NCBI RefSeq assembly: GCF_014230055.1 | Contig: NZ_JACHVA010000118.1 | Location: 19,216 to 83,215, forward strand | DNA: 64,000 nucleotides | Origin: Puniceicoccus vermicola | Lineage (GTDB): Bacteria; Verrucomicrobiota; Verrucomicrobiia; Opitutales; Puniceicoccaceae | Reading direction: 5' to 3' | Part shown: positions 20,002 through 28,990 of the stretch, piece after piece | How the letters are laid out: each line of letters begins with the position of its first letter | Numbering within the stretch: the stretch's first letter is position 1 | The notes under the pieces: model-generated | Database searches by the model: none | Told to the model about the DNA's origin: nothing | The model's input: only the letters and a program-made list of their open reading frames with translations | Program-made: the position numbers and the translations under genes

Positions 20002-20459
20002 CGATTTACCTCATCCAGACGCTTCTGAATCTCGCGCCTCGCATCATCCATCAACGGTCCCCGATCCACCGAAACGGACCAGTCAGGCCGAAAGAGAAAG
20101 AGCCTCTCTTTCGATTCCCGATCCCCCGCCTCAATCTCCAACTCAACCATAAAGAGATCGGGGATCTCCGTCTCATCGAGATTCGCGCTCCAACGAACCC
20201 TATCGCCATTCGGCAGATTCATCCGGTCCCCTTCCTCAAGTTCCTCCCGACTCTCTGCCAGTAGAACCTGATCCCGGGCAACACTCCAGCCGATCGGAGG
20301 CTGCCGGACCTCTCGCGCTCGCCCCAACAAGTTCAGCGAAGAACGAACAGCCCCCCCGACAGCAACAGCAGCGACCGTCAAAAGAGCCAGCGCCAATAGC
20401 ACCTCGGGTAGCGTAAATCCCCGGCCGTTACGCCGCAAAACTAACTCAGGGCACTGCAT
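19998..20459 (-). CDS. gspI: Type II secretion minor pseudopilin (GspI-like)
   Basis: This 153-residue protein has a prepilin signal (GRG/FTLPEVLLALALLTVAAVAV) with Glu at mature position 5 and a small C-terminal domain. It is the first gene of the cluster. GspI is favoured over GspH because it sits directly before gspJ and gspK. No GspG major pseudopilin is encoded near it. Its ATG is at 20459, with about 140 bp of non-coding DNA upstream that should hold the operon promoter. Confidence 0.7.
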   Translation of the reverse strand: MQCPELVLRRNGRGFTLPEVLLALALLTVAAVAVGGAVRSSLNLLGRAREVRQPPIGWSVARDQVLLAESREELEEGDRMNLPNGDRVRWSANLDETEIPDLFMVELEIEAGDRESKERLFLFRPDWSVSVDRGPLMDDARREIQKRLDEVNR

Positions 20460-20597
20460 AGAACATCTACGCGGATTGAATGCCAGTCGAACAAGAGGAT
20501 CAACAAAGATTATCGGCCACAGCCCTCGTCAAACTGCAATCCGATCTACTGCCAAAAGAATGAGGAAGTTAAACTCACAAGCCCTCCCCCCAAAAAC

Positions 20598-21554
20598 CTA
20601 CTGAAACAACCGTTTCCGCAAGCCAGTCCCCACAGCCAGCCCCTTCCAGTCGCTCCCTCGCAGAGAATGAGGCCTTCGATTTCGCTTCCCGTCCGGTTCG
20701 TCTTCCAAGGTCTTTCTCACAAATTCCTCTGATCCCAGCACCATCCCGTCCGAGAAATACCGCACCCGGCACCGCAAAACCACAGACAAGGGCAACTTCC
20801 CTTTCTCCTCTTGCAAAACCCGCACCGCCTCCTCGTGAGAAATAGACGCTTTCCCTTCTTTCTCACCACCGCCAGCCCCATACAAAGTCTGCCGATACCC
20901 CGCCAGGTCCTTATCCACCACAGAGAGCCCAGCCCGAGCCAATCGGCCACCTCCAAGAGCCTCCGCATACCCACAAAACCGATAATCCTTAGGATCCGAA
21001 ACCAACCCCGCCCGAACCGCGTTCAAGTCAATATAGGCCGCCACCGTCCGTAGCGCCCAACGATCCCCTTCGACCAAAACACTCTTAAAACGAGCCGACC
21101 AAAGCGGCCCAAACCGATCCCGTGAGCGATTGAACCAAAGCGTAAAACGGAGCTTCAGAGTCCGCATAAACTCCGAAACATCATGCATCCGGCGGGTCAG
21201 CTCCTTCCGCAACTCCCTCCCATCAAGAAAGTCATCCTTCAAATGCCCCTCCAAAACCTCCGCAGGCATTGGATTCCAGGGAGTAGGCTTAGGATACAGC
21301 TTCCGATACCGCCGAACCAACTCCGCATCCGAAACCTCCGTCCCTGCTGGCGGCACCTCCACCAAAATATGGAAATGGTTCTTCATGACCGCATAAGTAA
21401 CCACCCGAACCCCAGAAAAATCAGCCACCTGCCAAATCATCTTCCGCAAAACCTCCCTCTCCCGGTCACCAAAGAGAGCCTCCCCATTCACTGTCCGACT
21501 CATCAGATGATGATACGCCAATTGGTCCGATTCCTTATGTCTTCTCCTACCCAT
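20598..21554 (-). CDS. REP-associated tyrosine transposase (Y1_Tnp family, RAYT)
   Basis: The 318-residue protein starts MGRRRHKESDQLAYHH and has the HUH motif HFHILVE near residue 61, followed by the helix with conserved Arg/Tyr and the TVAAYIDLNAVRAGL stretch typical of RAYTs. The family cuts and moves short palindromic REP sequences and is usually single-copy and domesticated. No IS-type ends were found flanking it. The window holds several palindromic repeat families that could be its substrates. The gene lies alone between gspI and a coiled-coil gene. Confidence 0.88.
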   Translation of the reverse strand: MGRRRHKESDQLAYHHLMSRTVNGEALFGDREREVLRKMIWQVADFSGVRVVTYAVMKNHFHILVEVPPAGTEVSDAELVRRYRKLYPKPTPWNPMPAEVLEGHLKDDFLDGRELRKELTRRMHDVSEFMRTLKLRFTLWFNRSRDRFGPLWSARFKSVLVEGDRWALRTVAAYIDLNAVRAGLVSDPKDYRFCGYAEALGGGRLARAGLSVVDKDLAGYRQTLYGAGGGEKEGKASISHEEAVRVLQEEKGKLPLSVVLRCRVRYFSDGMVLGSEEFVRKTLEDEPDGKRNRRPHSLRGSDWKGLAVGTGLRKRLFQ

Positions 21555-21602
21555 AATACCGATATAACTTTTGGATTCAAATATCCGTTAATTTTTTAGA
21601 AC

Positions 21603-21646
21603 TGTTATATAATAACATCCTACAATAAGGTTTGCCAAGTGGCAAA
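21603..21646. promoter_or_regulatory. Two palindromes upstream of the RAYT gene
   Basis: TGTTAT-ATA-ATAACA (21603-21617) and TTTGCCA-AG-TGGCAAA (21631-21646) are perfect inverted repeats in the AT-rich gap between the transposase start and the end of the next gene. They may be operators, transposase-binding hairpins or a weak terminator for the gene ending at 21660 in the other direction. No choice is possible from sequence alone. Confidence 0.35.
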
Positions 21647-21659
21647 TCGCCTATTCGTA

Positions 21660-22010
21660 TCAACTCAGTTTCGATTCCGCTACGGCGATCTTCTTCTCCA
21701 TCTCGTCAAACCGCTCGAGCGTCGACGTTTGGAAAGATTTTAGATCATCCAGAGATTTTGGGCGGAAATCCGTGATTGATTTTGAGATGCCGGCCATCTC
21801 CTCTCCGAGTTCTTCTGCTTCCTTGCGGGCTTCGTGTTCGACATCGTCATGACGCATCATCGATTCACTTTTCACCCGCCCCAATCGGTTCGCGAGAAGA
21901 GCGCGACGGGTGTGTAACTCGCCAATGAGGAAGACTTTTTTTTCGAAGAGTTCCTGCTGGGATTCCTTTTCTTTCAGGTTTTCCTGCAGCTCTTTGACTT
22001 CCTCATCCAT
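21660..22010 (-). CDS. Coiled-coil protein of unknown function
   Basis: The 116-residue product is almost entirely charged helix with heptad-like spacing (ELQENLKEKESQQELFEKKV and later EMEKKIAVAESKLS). It has no signal peptide or membrane segment, so it is probably cytoplasmic. The gene follows a RodZ-like gene by 16 bp and probably shares its transcript, which hints at a structural or cell-shape role, but this is only context. Confidence 0.6.
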   Translation of the reverse strand: MDEEVKELQENLKEKESQQELFEKKVFLIGELHTRRALLANRLGRVKSESMMRHDDVEHEARKEAEELGEEMAGISKSITDFRPKSLDDLKSFQTSTLERFDEMEKKIAVAESKLS

Positions 22011-22026
22011 CGACGATTTTCCTTAA

Positions 22027-22941
22027 CTATTGGATTCGAATTTTGCCGGTTCCCGAACGGGTTGGTGCGAAGGTTTCTCCTCCGCGTTCAACTTCCAGAA
22101 ATTCTCCTTGGGTGTAGAGAATAATCACCTCCCCATCGGCCGAAACGGTGCGGCTTTGGCCGGCATTTAGAGGAAATTGGCCTAACACTTTTTGGGTCTC
22201 GGCATCTTTCACCTGCACATAGGTCGTGCCGTCGGTTGCGCGAAGGGTGATCTCTGATTGGGCGGCGGAAGGCGCGGCTGGATCGGCTCCTACGATTTGT
22301 GCCGAGTTTGAGTCATTTGCCAAATCGGGATTTATTGGCGTTTCTTCGCCTCCGGAGAGAATGAGTTTAGCCAGGGCAATCAAGAGAACCACGGCAACAG
22401 TCACCGAACCGACGATTGCGGCTACCTTCATGTAAAAGGTACGGTCCAGGGGTTCGCCGGACTCTTCAAAGTCATCATACTCCGGCTCAACTTCACTGCT
22501 GTTGGAGCGGAGGTTCGGCATCTTAATCCGAGGCATGCCCCAGCGTTGCTTTTCTTCCACCGGACCATCTTCGACGACGGCGGCCCCACCCTCTCCCTCT
22601 GCGGAAGGTGTCTGTTGGCGACGGCGGCGGGAGGCCAAATCCATTTGGCCGAGAGAGGCGCGGACGTCATTCTTCGTCTGAATCGCCTGCTTACGGTTCA
22701 GGCGGGCCTGAATTTCGGAAGCGTACCAAGCGGGGTCCTCGCCCAGATAGCGGGCGTAGATCTTTACGAAGCCGCGTTGATAGATCGGAGGGAGTGGAAT
22801 ATCAAAGTCGTCGCCTTCAAATTGGGACAGATATTCCATCCGAATTTTCGTTGCTTCTGAAGCCTCACGCAGGGAGACACCTTTTTTCTTTCGTGCCTCT
22901 TCAAGCTGACTGCCCAATGTATCCATCCCGTTTGTCGCCAT
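22027..22941 (-). CDS. RodZ-like membrane protein with Xre-type HTH and DUF4115
   Basis: The roughly 304-residue product has an N-terminal RodZ-type helix-turn-helix (LGSQLEEARKKKGVSLREAS...), a linker, one membrane helix (about 180-203, VAAIVGSVTVAVVLLIALAK) and a periplasmic DUF4115 beta domain (TLRATDGTTYVQVKDAET). RodZ links MreB to the cell envelope and shapes the cell. The frame is open to 22986. The ATG at 22941 is used; another at 22926 also fits. Neither has a strong ribosome site. Confidence 0.75.
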   Translation of the reverse strand: MATNGMDTLGSQLEEARKKKGVSLREASEATKIRMEYLSQFEGDDFDIPLPPIYQRGFVKIYARYLGEDPAWYASEIQARLNRKQAIQTKNDVRASLGQMDLASRRRRQQTPSAEGEGGAAVVEDGPVEEKQRWGMPRIKMPNLRSNSSEVEPEYDDFEESGEPLDRTFYMKVAAIVGSVTVAVVLLIALAKLILSGGEETPINPDLANDSNSAQIVGADPAAPSAAQSEITLRATDGTTYVQVKDAETQKVLGQFPLNAGQSRTVSADGEVIILYTQGEFLEVERGGETFAPTRSGTGKIRIQ

Positions 22942-23010
22942 GTTGGAAAAGTAGATTGAGAGGGGTCGGTGCCCTGCGCAAAACAAAAGTGAGAAGTTTC
23001 GGAAATCGTT

Positions 23011-25146
23011 TTACAGAAAGAGGATAAAGCCCCAACCCAGCGCTGATGCCACCACAGTGAGACCGAGCAGCACCCAAAGCCAGGTCCGCGCCGCAGCTCC
23101 GCCGACCAATTCGATGGTCGCCCCCGGAGGAAGGGTGGCCCGTCGGGTCAGCAACTTCCCGAGGCGGAAGCTAATCAAGGTTTTCCCGTTAACCGCCCAC
23201 CCGGCCGCGTCCAGCAATGGACCGAGGGTCCTCTTTCGCAGACGCATCCAGGCAATGAACATGGAGGGAAGGGAAACGAGAAGGATTAATCCGACGAAAA
23301 CGAGGGGCAGCTCCCAATAGCGCAGTTCTCCCAAAGTTGAGAAGAGCGAGGCCAATCCTGCTCCGACGGCACCGAGAGCGATCCCTCCTGCTGCCAGCAT
23401 GGCGGCGATTCCACCGATCTGCCCCATCTGAGGGGGCCCTTTCGGCTTGGCACTCACCTGAGTCACTCCGGTTTGCATTTTTTCCTGCATCGCCTTGTCG
23501 CGGGAGGTCGCCCATTTCTCGACCTGTTCGCTGATGAACCGACCGATTCGCACATAGGGCAAGAAGAAGGCCTCGTGAATGCTGATGGGGTTCTCTACGA
23601 TTTTCACGACGGTCGAATCCCAGAGCTTTCCTTTTTTATCGAGAAAGACTCCATTACGGCCGACGAGGAGGTTCGAAGAGTCGCCAGCGGAAAAAACCGC
23701 GGCGATGTAAAATTTATTCGGGGAGTCTTTTCGGCGGCATTCGCAATATGCGAGAAAGGCCCGTGCCAAACCTCCCAGCGGTGCATGCTTGTTCGGATCT
23801 TCGATTTTCAGGCATAGTCGACATTCCCGTCCGTCGAGGTAAAGGACTCCCGCCTGAAATATAGCCTCCTCATTCTCTTCGTAGAAGTCATCGAAGTTCA
23901 CGAAGTTGCGTAGGACTCGGATCAGGTCACGATTCATCCGGGCCAGTTTCTCCACCTCCGTGACAGCCTTCATTCGTTCGGCCAACGCCGCCTCTTCGGC
24001 AAGAATTTCCTGAAATCTGGATTCCTGATCCGATTCAATGAGGCTCCGAATCCGGTCGACTCCCAGAACCTCAACCGCCGCAGGAGGCTTGGATTCGTGC
24101 CAACTCCGGTAGCGGGAGAATGCCTCTTTCACCCCACTCCACTCCTTTGCCGTGAGCGTGTCGCCAATCTCGAGCGGCAGCGGCCCCAAGACCTTGGACT
24201 GCAATTGGCTCATCCGAGCGGCCCATTCGGGGTTGATTCCCGACTGCAGCGGAAGCTCTTGAAGCGGACCCACTTTCGCAAGCGGCAGGTCGACAATTTC
24301 CGCGCGTGAGATGGAGAAGTCCTCTTTAGCGACAGCCTCGAAGAGCGATGCCTCACGATTGAGAGCATCCAACGCCCGATCATCGAAACTGGCCAATCGA
24401 CAGCGGGCAAAATAGTCGTCGATCTTTTTCTCTACCGCGACCAAGGCCTGAAATGCTGGCGGAGTCTCGGAGCCCAATGGAAAGACCTCGCCCTCCTCTG
24501 CCGAGCTCTTCTCCCCTTGAGTCCACCATTCGTTATAACTTCTGAGCTCGGCGAAAAATTCCTTCACCCGGGTCGAATCAATTCCCGGTTGGCCACTGAG
24601 GTCGGGCACCGAACCCTTCACTTTGATAATGTCATCAAAGGTTTGGCCCAAATCTTCGTCCCCAACCGCATCGCGGGCAATGATACCATCCCCATTGAAC
24701 CTCGACTGGCCAAATATCGCGCGCGTGTTCGCGGCTTCCCCGACGGAAATGTCCACCGGATTCGGATCATTGGTGTTCTCCAGAATTTGGCGGGCCGAGA
24801 TGGTGATCGCTTTCCCCTCCGGCGTTTCCGAAGAAATCGCATCAATCGGAAGATCGCCACCATTGAAAAGAGCACTGGGATCCCCCATCCGATGCAGAGT
24901 CCACTCGACCGCGGTAATTACCTCCTCCAGGCGAACGCGTCCATCTCCATCCGCATCAATGAGTGCGAGAGTATTTCGATCGATCTCCAGCCCATCCACC
25001 GGACAACTCAAGGCCACCCATAACTTTGGATCCAATTCCCTGAGATGCCTCAAATCGTCAGGTGACTCCAGCTGGACTTGAAATGTCTTCCCCACCTTGC
25101 GGAACTTCCACAGATGAGGCTTGGCGGTATCGTTCGAGTGGTCCAT
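23011..25146 (-). CDS. Large EF-hand membrane protein of unknown function
   Basis: The 711-residue protein begins MDHSNDTAKP. It carries a canonical 12-residue EF-hand loop at residues 64-75 (DADGDGRVRLEE) and a weaker one near 150-160 (FNGDGIIARD). A helical middle region follows, then hydrophobic segments near 555-585 and 590-615 and a C-terminal helix in the last 25 residues. Calcium binding is likely from the loop. The rest matches no family recognised here. The frame continues to a TTG at 25164; the ATG at 25146 is preferred. It is divergent from the RluA-type gene. Confidence 0.7.
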   Translation of the reverse strand: MDHSNDTAKPHLWKFRKVGKTFQVQLESPDDLRHLRELDPKLWVALSCPVDGLEIDRNTLALIDADGDGRVRLEEVITAVEWTLHRMGDPSALFNGGDLPIDAISSETPEGKAITISARQILENTNDPNPVDISVGEAANTRAIFGQSRFNGDGIIARDAVGDEDLGQTFDDIIKVKGSVPDLSGQPGIDSTRVKEFFAELRSYNEWWTQGEKSSAEEGEVFPLGSETPPAFQALVAVEKKIDDYFARCRLASFDDRALDALNREASLFEAVAKEDFSISRAEIVDLPLAKVGPLQELPLQSGINPEWAARMSQLQSKVLGPLPLEIGDTLTAKEWSGVKEAFSRYRSWHESKPPAAVEVLGVDRIRSLIESDQESRFQEILAEEAALAERMKAVTEVEKLARMNRDLIRVLRNFVNFDDFYEENEEAIFQAGVLYLDGRECRLCLKIEDPNKHAPLGGLARAFLAYCECRRKDSPNKFYIAAVFSAGDSSNLLVGRNGVFLDKKGKLWDSTVVKIVENPISIHEAFFLPYVRIGRFISEQVEKWATSRDKAMQEKMQTGVTQVSAKPKGPPQMGQIGGIAAMLAAGGIALGAVGAGLASLFSTLGELRYWELPLVFVGLILLVSLPSMFIAWMRLRKRTLGPLLDAAGWAVNGKTLISFRLGKLLTRRATLPPGATIELVGGAAARTWLWVLLGLTVVASALGWGFILFL

Positions 25147-25202
25147 GGATTTACTATGATGCAAAACCCTTGCCTGATAAAAGCCTCAAAACAGATCAAG
25201 CG

Positions 25203-25982
25203 ATGAGTAACCCCATCATCCCCGATCCCCGCGCCGTCCAAGTCGACGCTCCCGAGATTGCGGAAAGCGAATTTATCGAATCCATCCTCTTCGAAAATGA
25301 TCGGGTCCTCGCTGTCGACAAGCCCGGTTGGCTCGTCTGCCACCCCTCGAAAAAGGGACCCGGGTCGAGCCTCGTTGGCGCTGCCAAACGGTACCTCAAT
25401 CTCGAAAAGCTCCACCTTGTCAGCAGACTCGACCGTGAAACAAGCGGCATCGTGGTTTTTGCCAAAGACCGGGGAGCCGCCCGCACGATTCAGATGGGCG
25501 TCGAGGCTCGCAAGGTTACGAAGAGTTATTTCGCGGTCCTTCACGGAGAGCTAGCCGAATCGCAAGTCATCGAGAACCGCATCGTCCCGGACAAGACGAG
25601 TGAAGTCCGGGTCAAGATGCGCGCCCTGCCGACCGAGCGCGATCCGAAGATCCGCACCCACTTCCATCCGTTACGCACCTTCAACGGCCAAACTCTCTGC
25701 AAAGTCGTCACCGACGGGGGACGCAAGCACCAGATTCGCGTACATGCCCAGCACATGGGCCATCCCCTCGTCGGCGAGAAGCTGTACGGATCCGACGAGA
25801 CTCTGTACCTGGAATTCTGCCGGGAGGGCTGGACCGAGCGCTTAACCCACGCTCTTTCTTTCCATCGACAAGCCCTGCACTGCGGAGATTGGTCAATGGA
25901 GAATAACCTCGAACTTCCTGCCCTCGTCGCCTCTTTGCCCTCTGATATGGCCCAGCTGGTCGGAGAGAAACCCTCTTCATAG
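25203..25982 (+). CDS. RluA-family pseudouridine synthase
   Basis: The 259-residue protein shows the RluA/RluC/RluD catalytic motif HLVSRLDRETSG, where the Asp performs catalysis, plus the conserved FENDRVLAVDKPGWLVCHP entry and the GGRKHQIRVHAQHMGHPLVG stretch. It lacks an N-terminal S4 domain, so the target could be 23S rRNA or tRNA. The open frame begins upstream inside the opposite gene; the ATG at 25203 gives the usual length. It has its own hairpin at the end. Confidence 0.87.
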   Translation: MSNPIIPDPRAVQVDAPEIAESEFIESILFENDRVLAVDKPGWLVCHPSKKGPGSSLVGAAKRYLNLEKLHLVSRLDRETSGIVVFAKDRGAARTIQMGVEARKVTKSYFAVLHGELAESQVIENRIVPDKTSEVRVKMRALPTERDPKIRTHFHPLRTFNGQTLCKVVTDGGRKHQIRVHAQHMGHPLVGEKLYGSDETLYLEFCREGWTERLTHALSFHRQALHCGDWSMENNLELPALVASLPSDMAQLVGEKPSS

Positions 25983-25994
25983 ACGAAGAGGGTT
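25969..25994 (+). terminator. Perfect hairpin at the end of the pseudouridine synthase gene
   Basis: AACCCTCTTC, six bases, GAAGAGGGTT forms a 10-bp stem, and the stop codon lies in the loop. Only two T follow on the plus strand, so it is a weak intrinsic terminator or an mRNA-stabilising hairpin. Confidence 0.5.
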
Positions 25995-26480
25995 CAACCG
26001 TAGGACAGGCAGAAGTCAGGGACAGATTCTCCCGCCACTCAGGAAACTGGCGCAGTGTGGAAGCGCCACCTTCTGGGAGGTCGCCCTTGTGCACATTCTT
26101 CTTCGGGTTGGCTCCTTGCCGTCAGCCCGGACTGGGGTCGAACCACTCCAGGCTTCGGCGGATTTCGCAAGCGAAGCCCCTCCTTCTCCTGTGGGCCGAT
26201 GGTGCGGTTTGTCCGAGCAGATAGACCCCGAAATCGAAACGCGGAGGGAATAGCCTTGGTCAGAGACATCCCATTTGGGTTGTGCGCGGACAAGGCTGAA
26301 GCCATGCCCCACTGGAATCTGAGCACGGTCTCAACCTTTCCCCATCCGGCCTTTGCCTGGCCTCACCTTGTCGAAATCGCTATCGCGCTTCCGCTCCAGG
26401 GAGAGCTAGCAGCATCCACACGGGAGGACAGCCGCTCTCATGAAATTTAGGCGATCAATGATTTGCGAAAAAGGAAATGC
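25995..26480. other. Intergenic region without a supported gene
   Basis: About 480 bp lie between convergent genes. All frames give low-complexity basic or Trp/Pro-rich shadows with no recognisable domain. A short hairpin (GGCTTCG ... CGAAGCC, about 26153-26180) is seen, and the stretch near 26268-26310 loosely resembles one arm of the MITE-like element at 38829. It may be a decayed non-coding repeat. Confidence 0.4.
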
Positions 26481-26511
26481 TGGAAAAGTCCGGAAAGTGC
26501 GCCGGACTCTT
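26481..26511 (-). terminator. Rho-independent terminator of serS
   Basis: On the minus strand AGTCCGG, 8 bases, CCGGACT is followed by TTTTCC. It starts 8 bp after the serS stop, a typical position. Confidence 0.75.
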
Positions 26512-26515
26512 TTCC

Positions 26516-27790
26516 TTAGACCGGCAGCTTCAAGACATCCGACCCGAAACGGCTGGCGAGGAACTCGGGCAGTCGCACCGACGATTCCCCGTCGAAACCA
26601 TTTTCCAAAAGAGCGGCGAGGACGCGGGGGATCGCCAAGGAGGAACCGTTCAAAGTATGAACGAACTCTGGCTTGGCTCCTTCTTCACGACGGAAACGAA
26701 TATTGGCCCGGCGAGCTTGGAAGTCGGTGAAATTACTGCAACTCGAGACCTCGAGCCAACGCTTTTGCCCAGCTGCAAAGACCTCCAAATCGAATTGGCG
26801 GAAGTGCGGGAAGCCCATGTCTCCACTGCAGATTTCCAACACTCGGTACGGAAGGTCGAGAGCTTGGAGAATGGCCTCCGCGTCGCCGAGCAACTCGAGA
26901 TGAGCGGCCTCACTGTCCTCGGGTTTCTCCCATCGCACGATCTCGACCTTGTCGAACTGGTGAAGACGGTTGAGCCCGCGGACGTCAGCGCCCCAGCTTC
27001 CCGCCTCCCGGCGAAAACAAGGGGTGTAAGCCGAATGCTTAAGGGGAAGATCGGCCGAACCGATAATCTCGTTGCGATAGAAATTCGTGACCGGAACCTC
27101 TGCCGTCGGGATGAGGTAGAGCTCCTCTTCGCGGCAGGAATACATCTGTCCCTCTTTATCCGGCAGCTGCCCCGTTGCCCGGGCACTGTCGGCATTGACC
27201 ACCAAGGGAGCGGCAATTTCGGAATACCCGCGGGATGCATTGTGATCCAGGAAAGCGCCGATCAACACCCGAACAAACCGAGCCAGATCGCCCCGATAGA
27301 ACGGAAAACCCGCTCCGGAAACTTTGGTCCCGCGCTCGAAATCTAGGAGTTTGTCGATCCCTGGAAGGTCAAAGTGAGCCTTCGCCGTGGCATAGGAATC
27401 GAGATCATGAGCACTCCGCCGGATTTCGACGTTGTCCGCGTCTCCCCGACCATCGGGAGATTCATCCGACGGCGCATTCGGGAGCTTCATAAAAGCATTC
27501 TTAAAGGCTTCGTCCGCTTCCTTGGCCGAGGCTTCGAGAGACTTGGTCTCGGCGGAGAGCTTTTTCATCTCTCCGACTTTCGCCATAAATTCTTCGGAGC
27601 CCTTTTTCAAGGCCGCCATTTCCTTGTTGGCAGCATTCTGATTCGCCCGTGCCGCTTCGGCATCGGTTACCGCCCGGCGTCTCGATTCGTCGAGGCGCAG
27701 CACCTCATCAAGGTCCGCAGAAAATTTCTTACGGCCCAGGCGTCCACGAAACCACTCGGGGTTTTCTCTCAGCTTTTGAATGTCGAGCAT
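26516..27790 (-). CDS. serS: Seryl-tRNA synthetase
   Basis: The 424-residue enzyme starts MLDIQKLRENPEWF, the standard SerRS N-terminus, followed by the long antiparallel coiled-coil arm (about 30-105) that contacts tRNA. The class II catalytic core follows, with motif 2 around CFRREAGSWGADVRGLNRLHQFDKVE and motif 3 near the C-terminus (LNGSSLAIPRVLAALLEN). It charges tRNA-Ser in the cytoplasm. Length and motifs are complete. It ends in a clear terminator. Confidence 0.97.
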   Translation of the reverse strand: MLDIQKLRENPEWFRGRLGRKKFSADLDEVLRLDESRRRAVTDAEAARANQNAANKEMAALKKGSEEFMAKVGEMKKLSAETKSLEASAKEADEAFKNAFMKLPNAPSDESPDGRGDADNVEIRRSAHDLDSYATAKAHFDLPGIDKLLDFERGTKVSGAGFPFYRGDLARFVRVLIGAFLDHNASRGYSEIAAPLVVNADSARATGQLPDKEGQMYSCREEELYLIPTAEVPVTNFYRNEIIGSADLPLKHSAYTPCFRREAGSWGADVRGLNRLHQFDKVEIVRWEKPEDSEAAHLELLGDAEAILQALDLPYRVLEICSGDMGFPHFRQFDLEVFAAGQKRWLEVSSCSNFTDFQARRANIRFRREEGAKPEFVHTLNGSSLAIPRVLAALLENGFDGESSVRLPEFLASRFGSDVLKLPV

Positions 27791-27976
27791 CCCTCAATCT
27801 CTAGCAGCCGAACCGCCTTGGGCAACCGGTATTTTCAGGAATTGTCGGTGGGGACTCGGATCAACGGGAAATTGCCCCACCTTGACGGCGCATTCGGGTT
27901 GGTGAGGAGCTTGATCGGCGATCACACCTCCGCCTACCCGAGTCTCCGTTATCTCGCTTCGGCCCAAGTACCCGCG

Positions 27977-28897
27977 CTACTGAGATTCTTGGACATCGGA
28001 GATTCCTTTCTCCAACAGATGTTCGCGGGTAGCCGGTTCCAGGTGAACGAGGGCTCGAATCACCTCCGGATGGGTGCGAAGAATTTCATCTTTCACCTCT
28101 TTGGCAATTTGATGCCCTTCCTCGACCGAAATATGGGGGTCCACCTGCAGATGGAGATCGATCTCATAAAAATCCCCGATCTTCCGGGCCCGAAAATCGT
28201 GATAAGCTCGCGCCCCTTCAATCGGAAGAATGTGCTCACGAAGATCTTCGACGATCTCTCGCTTCGGGGCCGCATCGAGAAGATCATTTCCGGCACGGGC
28301 ACAGATCCGGAAGGCTTCGCGGATCAACCACACGCCGAGAACCAAGGAAAGAAGCGGATCGAGAAAAGACCAGCCAGGGCCACCGATCCAAATACCGACC
28401 AGTGCCACACAAACCGCCAATGAGGAAAAACTGTCCGTTCGATGATGCCAGGCATTGGCCATCAAGAGGTCGGACTGCATCTTGACCGCGACCGCACGGG
28501 TCCACCAATACATACATTCCTTGGCGAGGAGAGAAAAGCCCGCGACCCAAACTGCACCGCTTCCCGGGGTGGTCCACTCATCCCTCTGAAAATCCATCAC
28601 CGCCGCGATCACCAGTCCCACGGAAAGGGCAAAAAGGAGGATTCCGATAAAGAGCTGGGCGAAACTCGCAAATTTGTGGTGACCGTAAGGATGATTTTCA
28701 TCCTCGGGGATCCCGGCTACGGCCAGACCAAAAAAAACAGCCAGATCGGATACGAGATCCGTCAGGCTGTGTAATCCATCCGCCAGCAAGGCACTCGAGT
28801 GGAACCAGAGTCCAGCTCCGAGCTTGGCACTACCGAGTACGAGGTTCAGCGCGAAGCTGACCGCCGTGACCCGATACCCTTGCTTGTCCTCGCGCAT
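27977..28897 (-). CDS. Cation diffusion facilitator family transporter
   Basis: The 306-residue protein has six membrane helices and the two metal-site helices expected of CDF exporters: SALLADGLHSLTDLVSD in helix 2 and AWHHRTDSFSSLAV in helix 5. A C-terminal cytoplasmic ZT-dimer domain follows with His/Glu pairs (IDLHLQVDPHISVEEGHQI). It exports Zn, Fe, Co or Mn in exchange for protons; the ion cannot be told. It stands 93 bp after rpsP on the same strand and may or may not share its transcript. Confidence 0.9.
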   Translation of the reverse strand: MREDKQGYRVTAVSFALNLVLGSAKLGAGLWFHSSALLADGLHSLTDLVSDLAVFFGLAVAGIPEDENHPYGHHKFASFAQLFIGILLFALSVGLVIAAVMDFQRDEWTTPGSGAVWVAGFSLLAKECMYWWTRAVAVKMQSDLLMANAWHHRTDSFSSLAVCVALVGIWIGGPGWSFLDPLLSLVLGVWLIREAFRICARAGNDLLDAAPKREIVEDLREHILPIEGARAYHDFRARKIGDFYEIDLHLQVDPHISVEEGHQIAKEVKDEILRTHPEVIRALVHLEPATREHLLEKGISDVQESQ

Positions 28898-28990
28898 GAC
28901 TAATCACCAGACAAGGTGACAACCGCAGCGTGAGGTGGCGACTTGATTTCGAGAAGTACCCGGAAATAGTCCGGACACCTCCCGACTCAA

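Noticed and set aside
26110..26160. tRNA-like T-arm (GGTTCGACC on the minus strand)
   Set aside because: No acceptor, D-arm or anticodon stem can be placed at the right distances.
26055..26450. 131-codon frame in the gap before serS
   Set aside because: Basic low-complexity product, no domain, no ribosome site; frames on the other strand are equally long.
27374..28423. 349-codon plus-strand frame over the serS and cation-transporter genes
   Set aside because: Antisense to two clear genes and without any recognisable domain.
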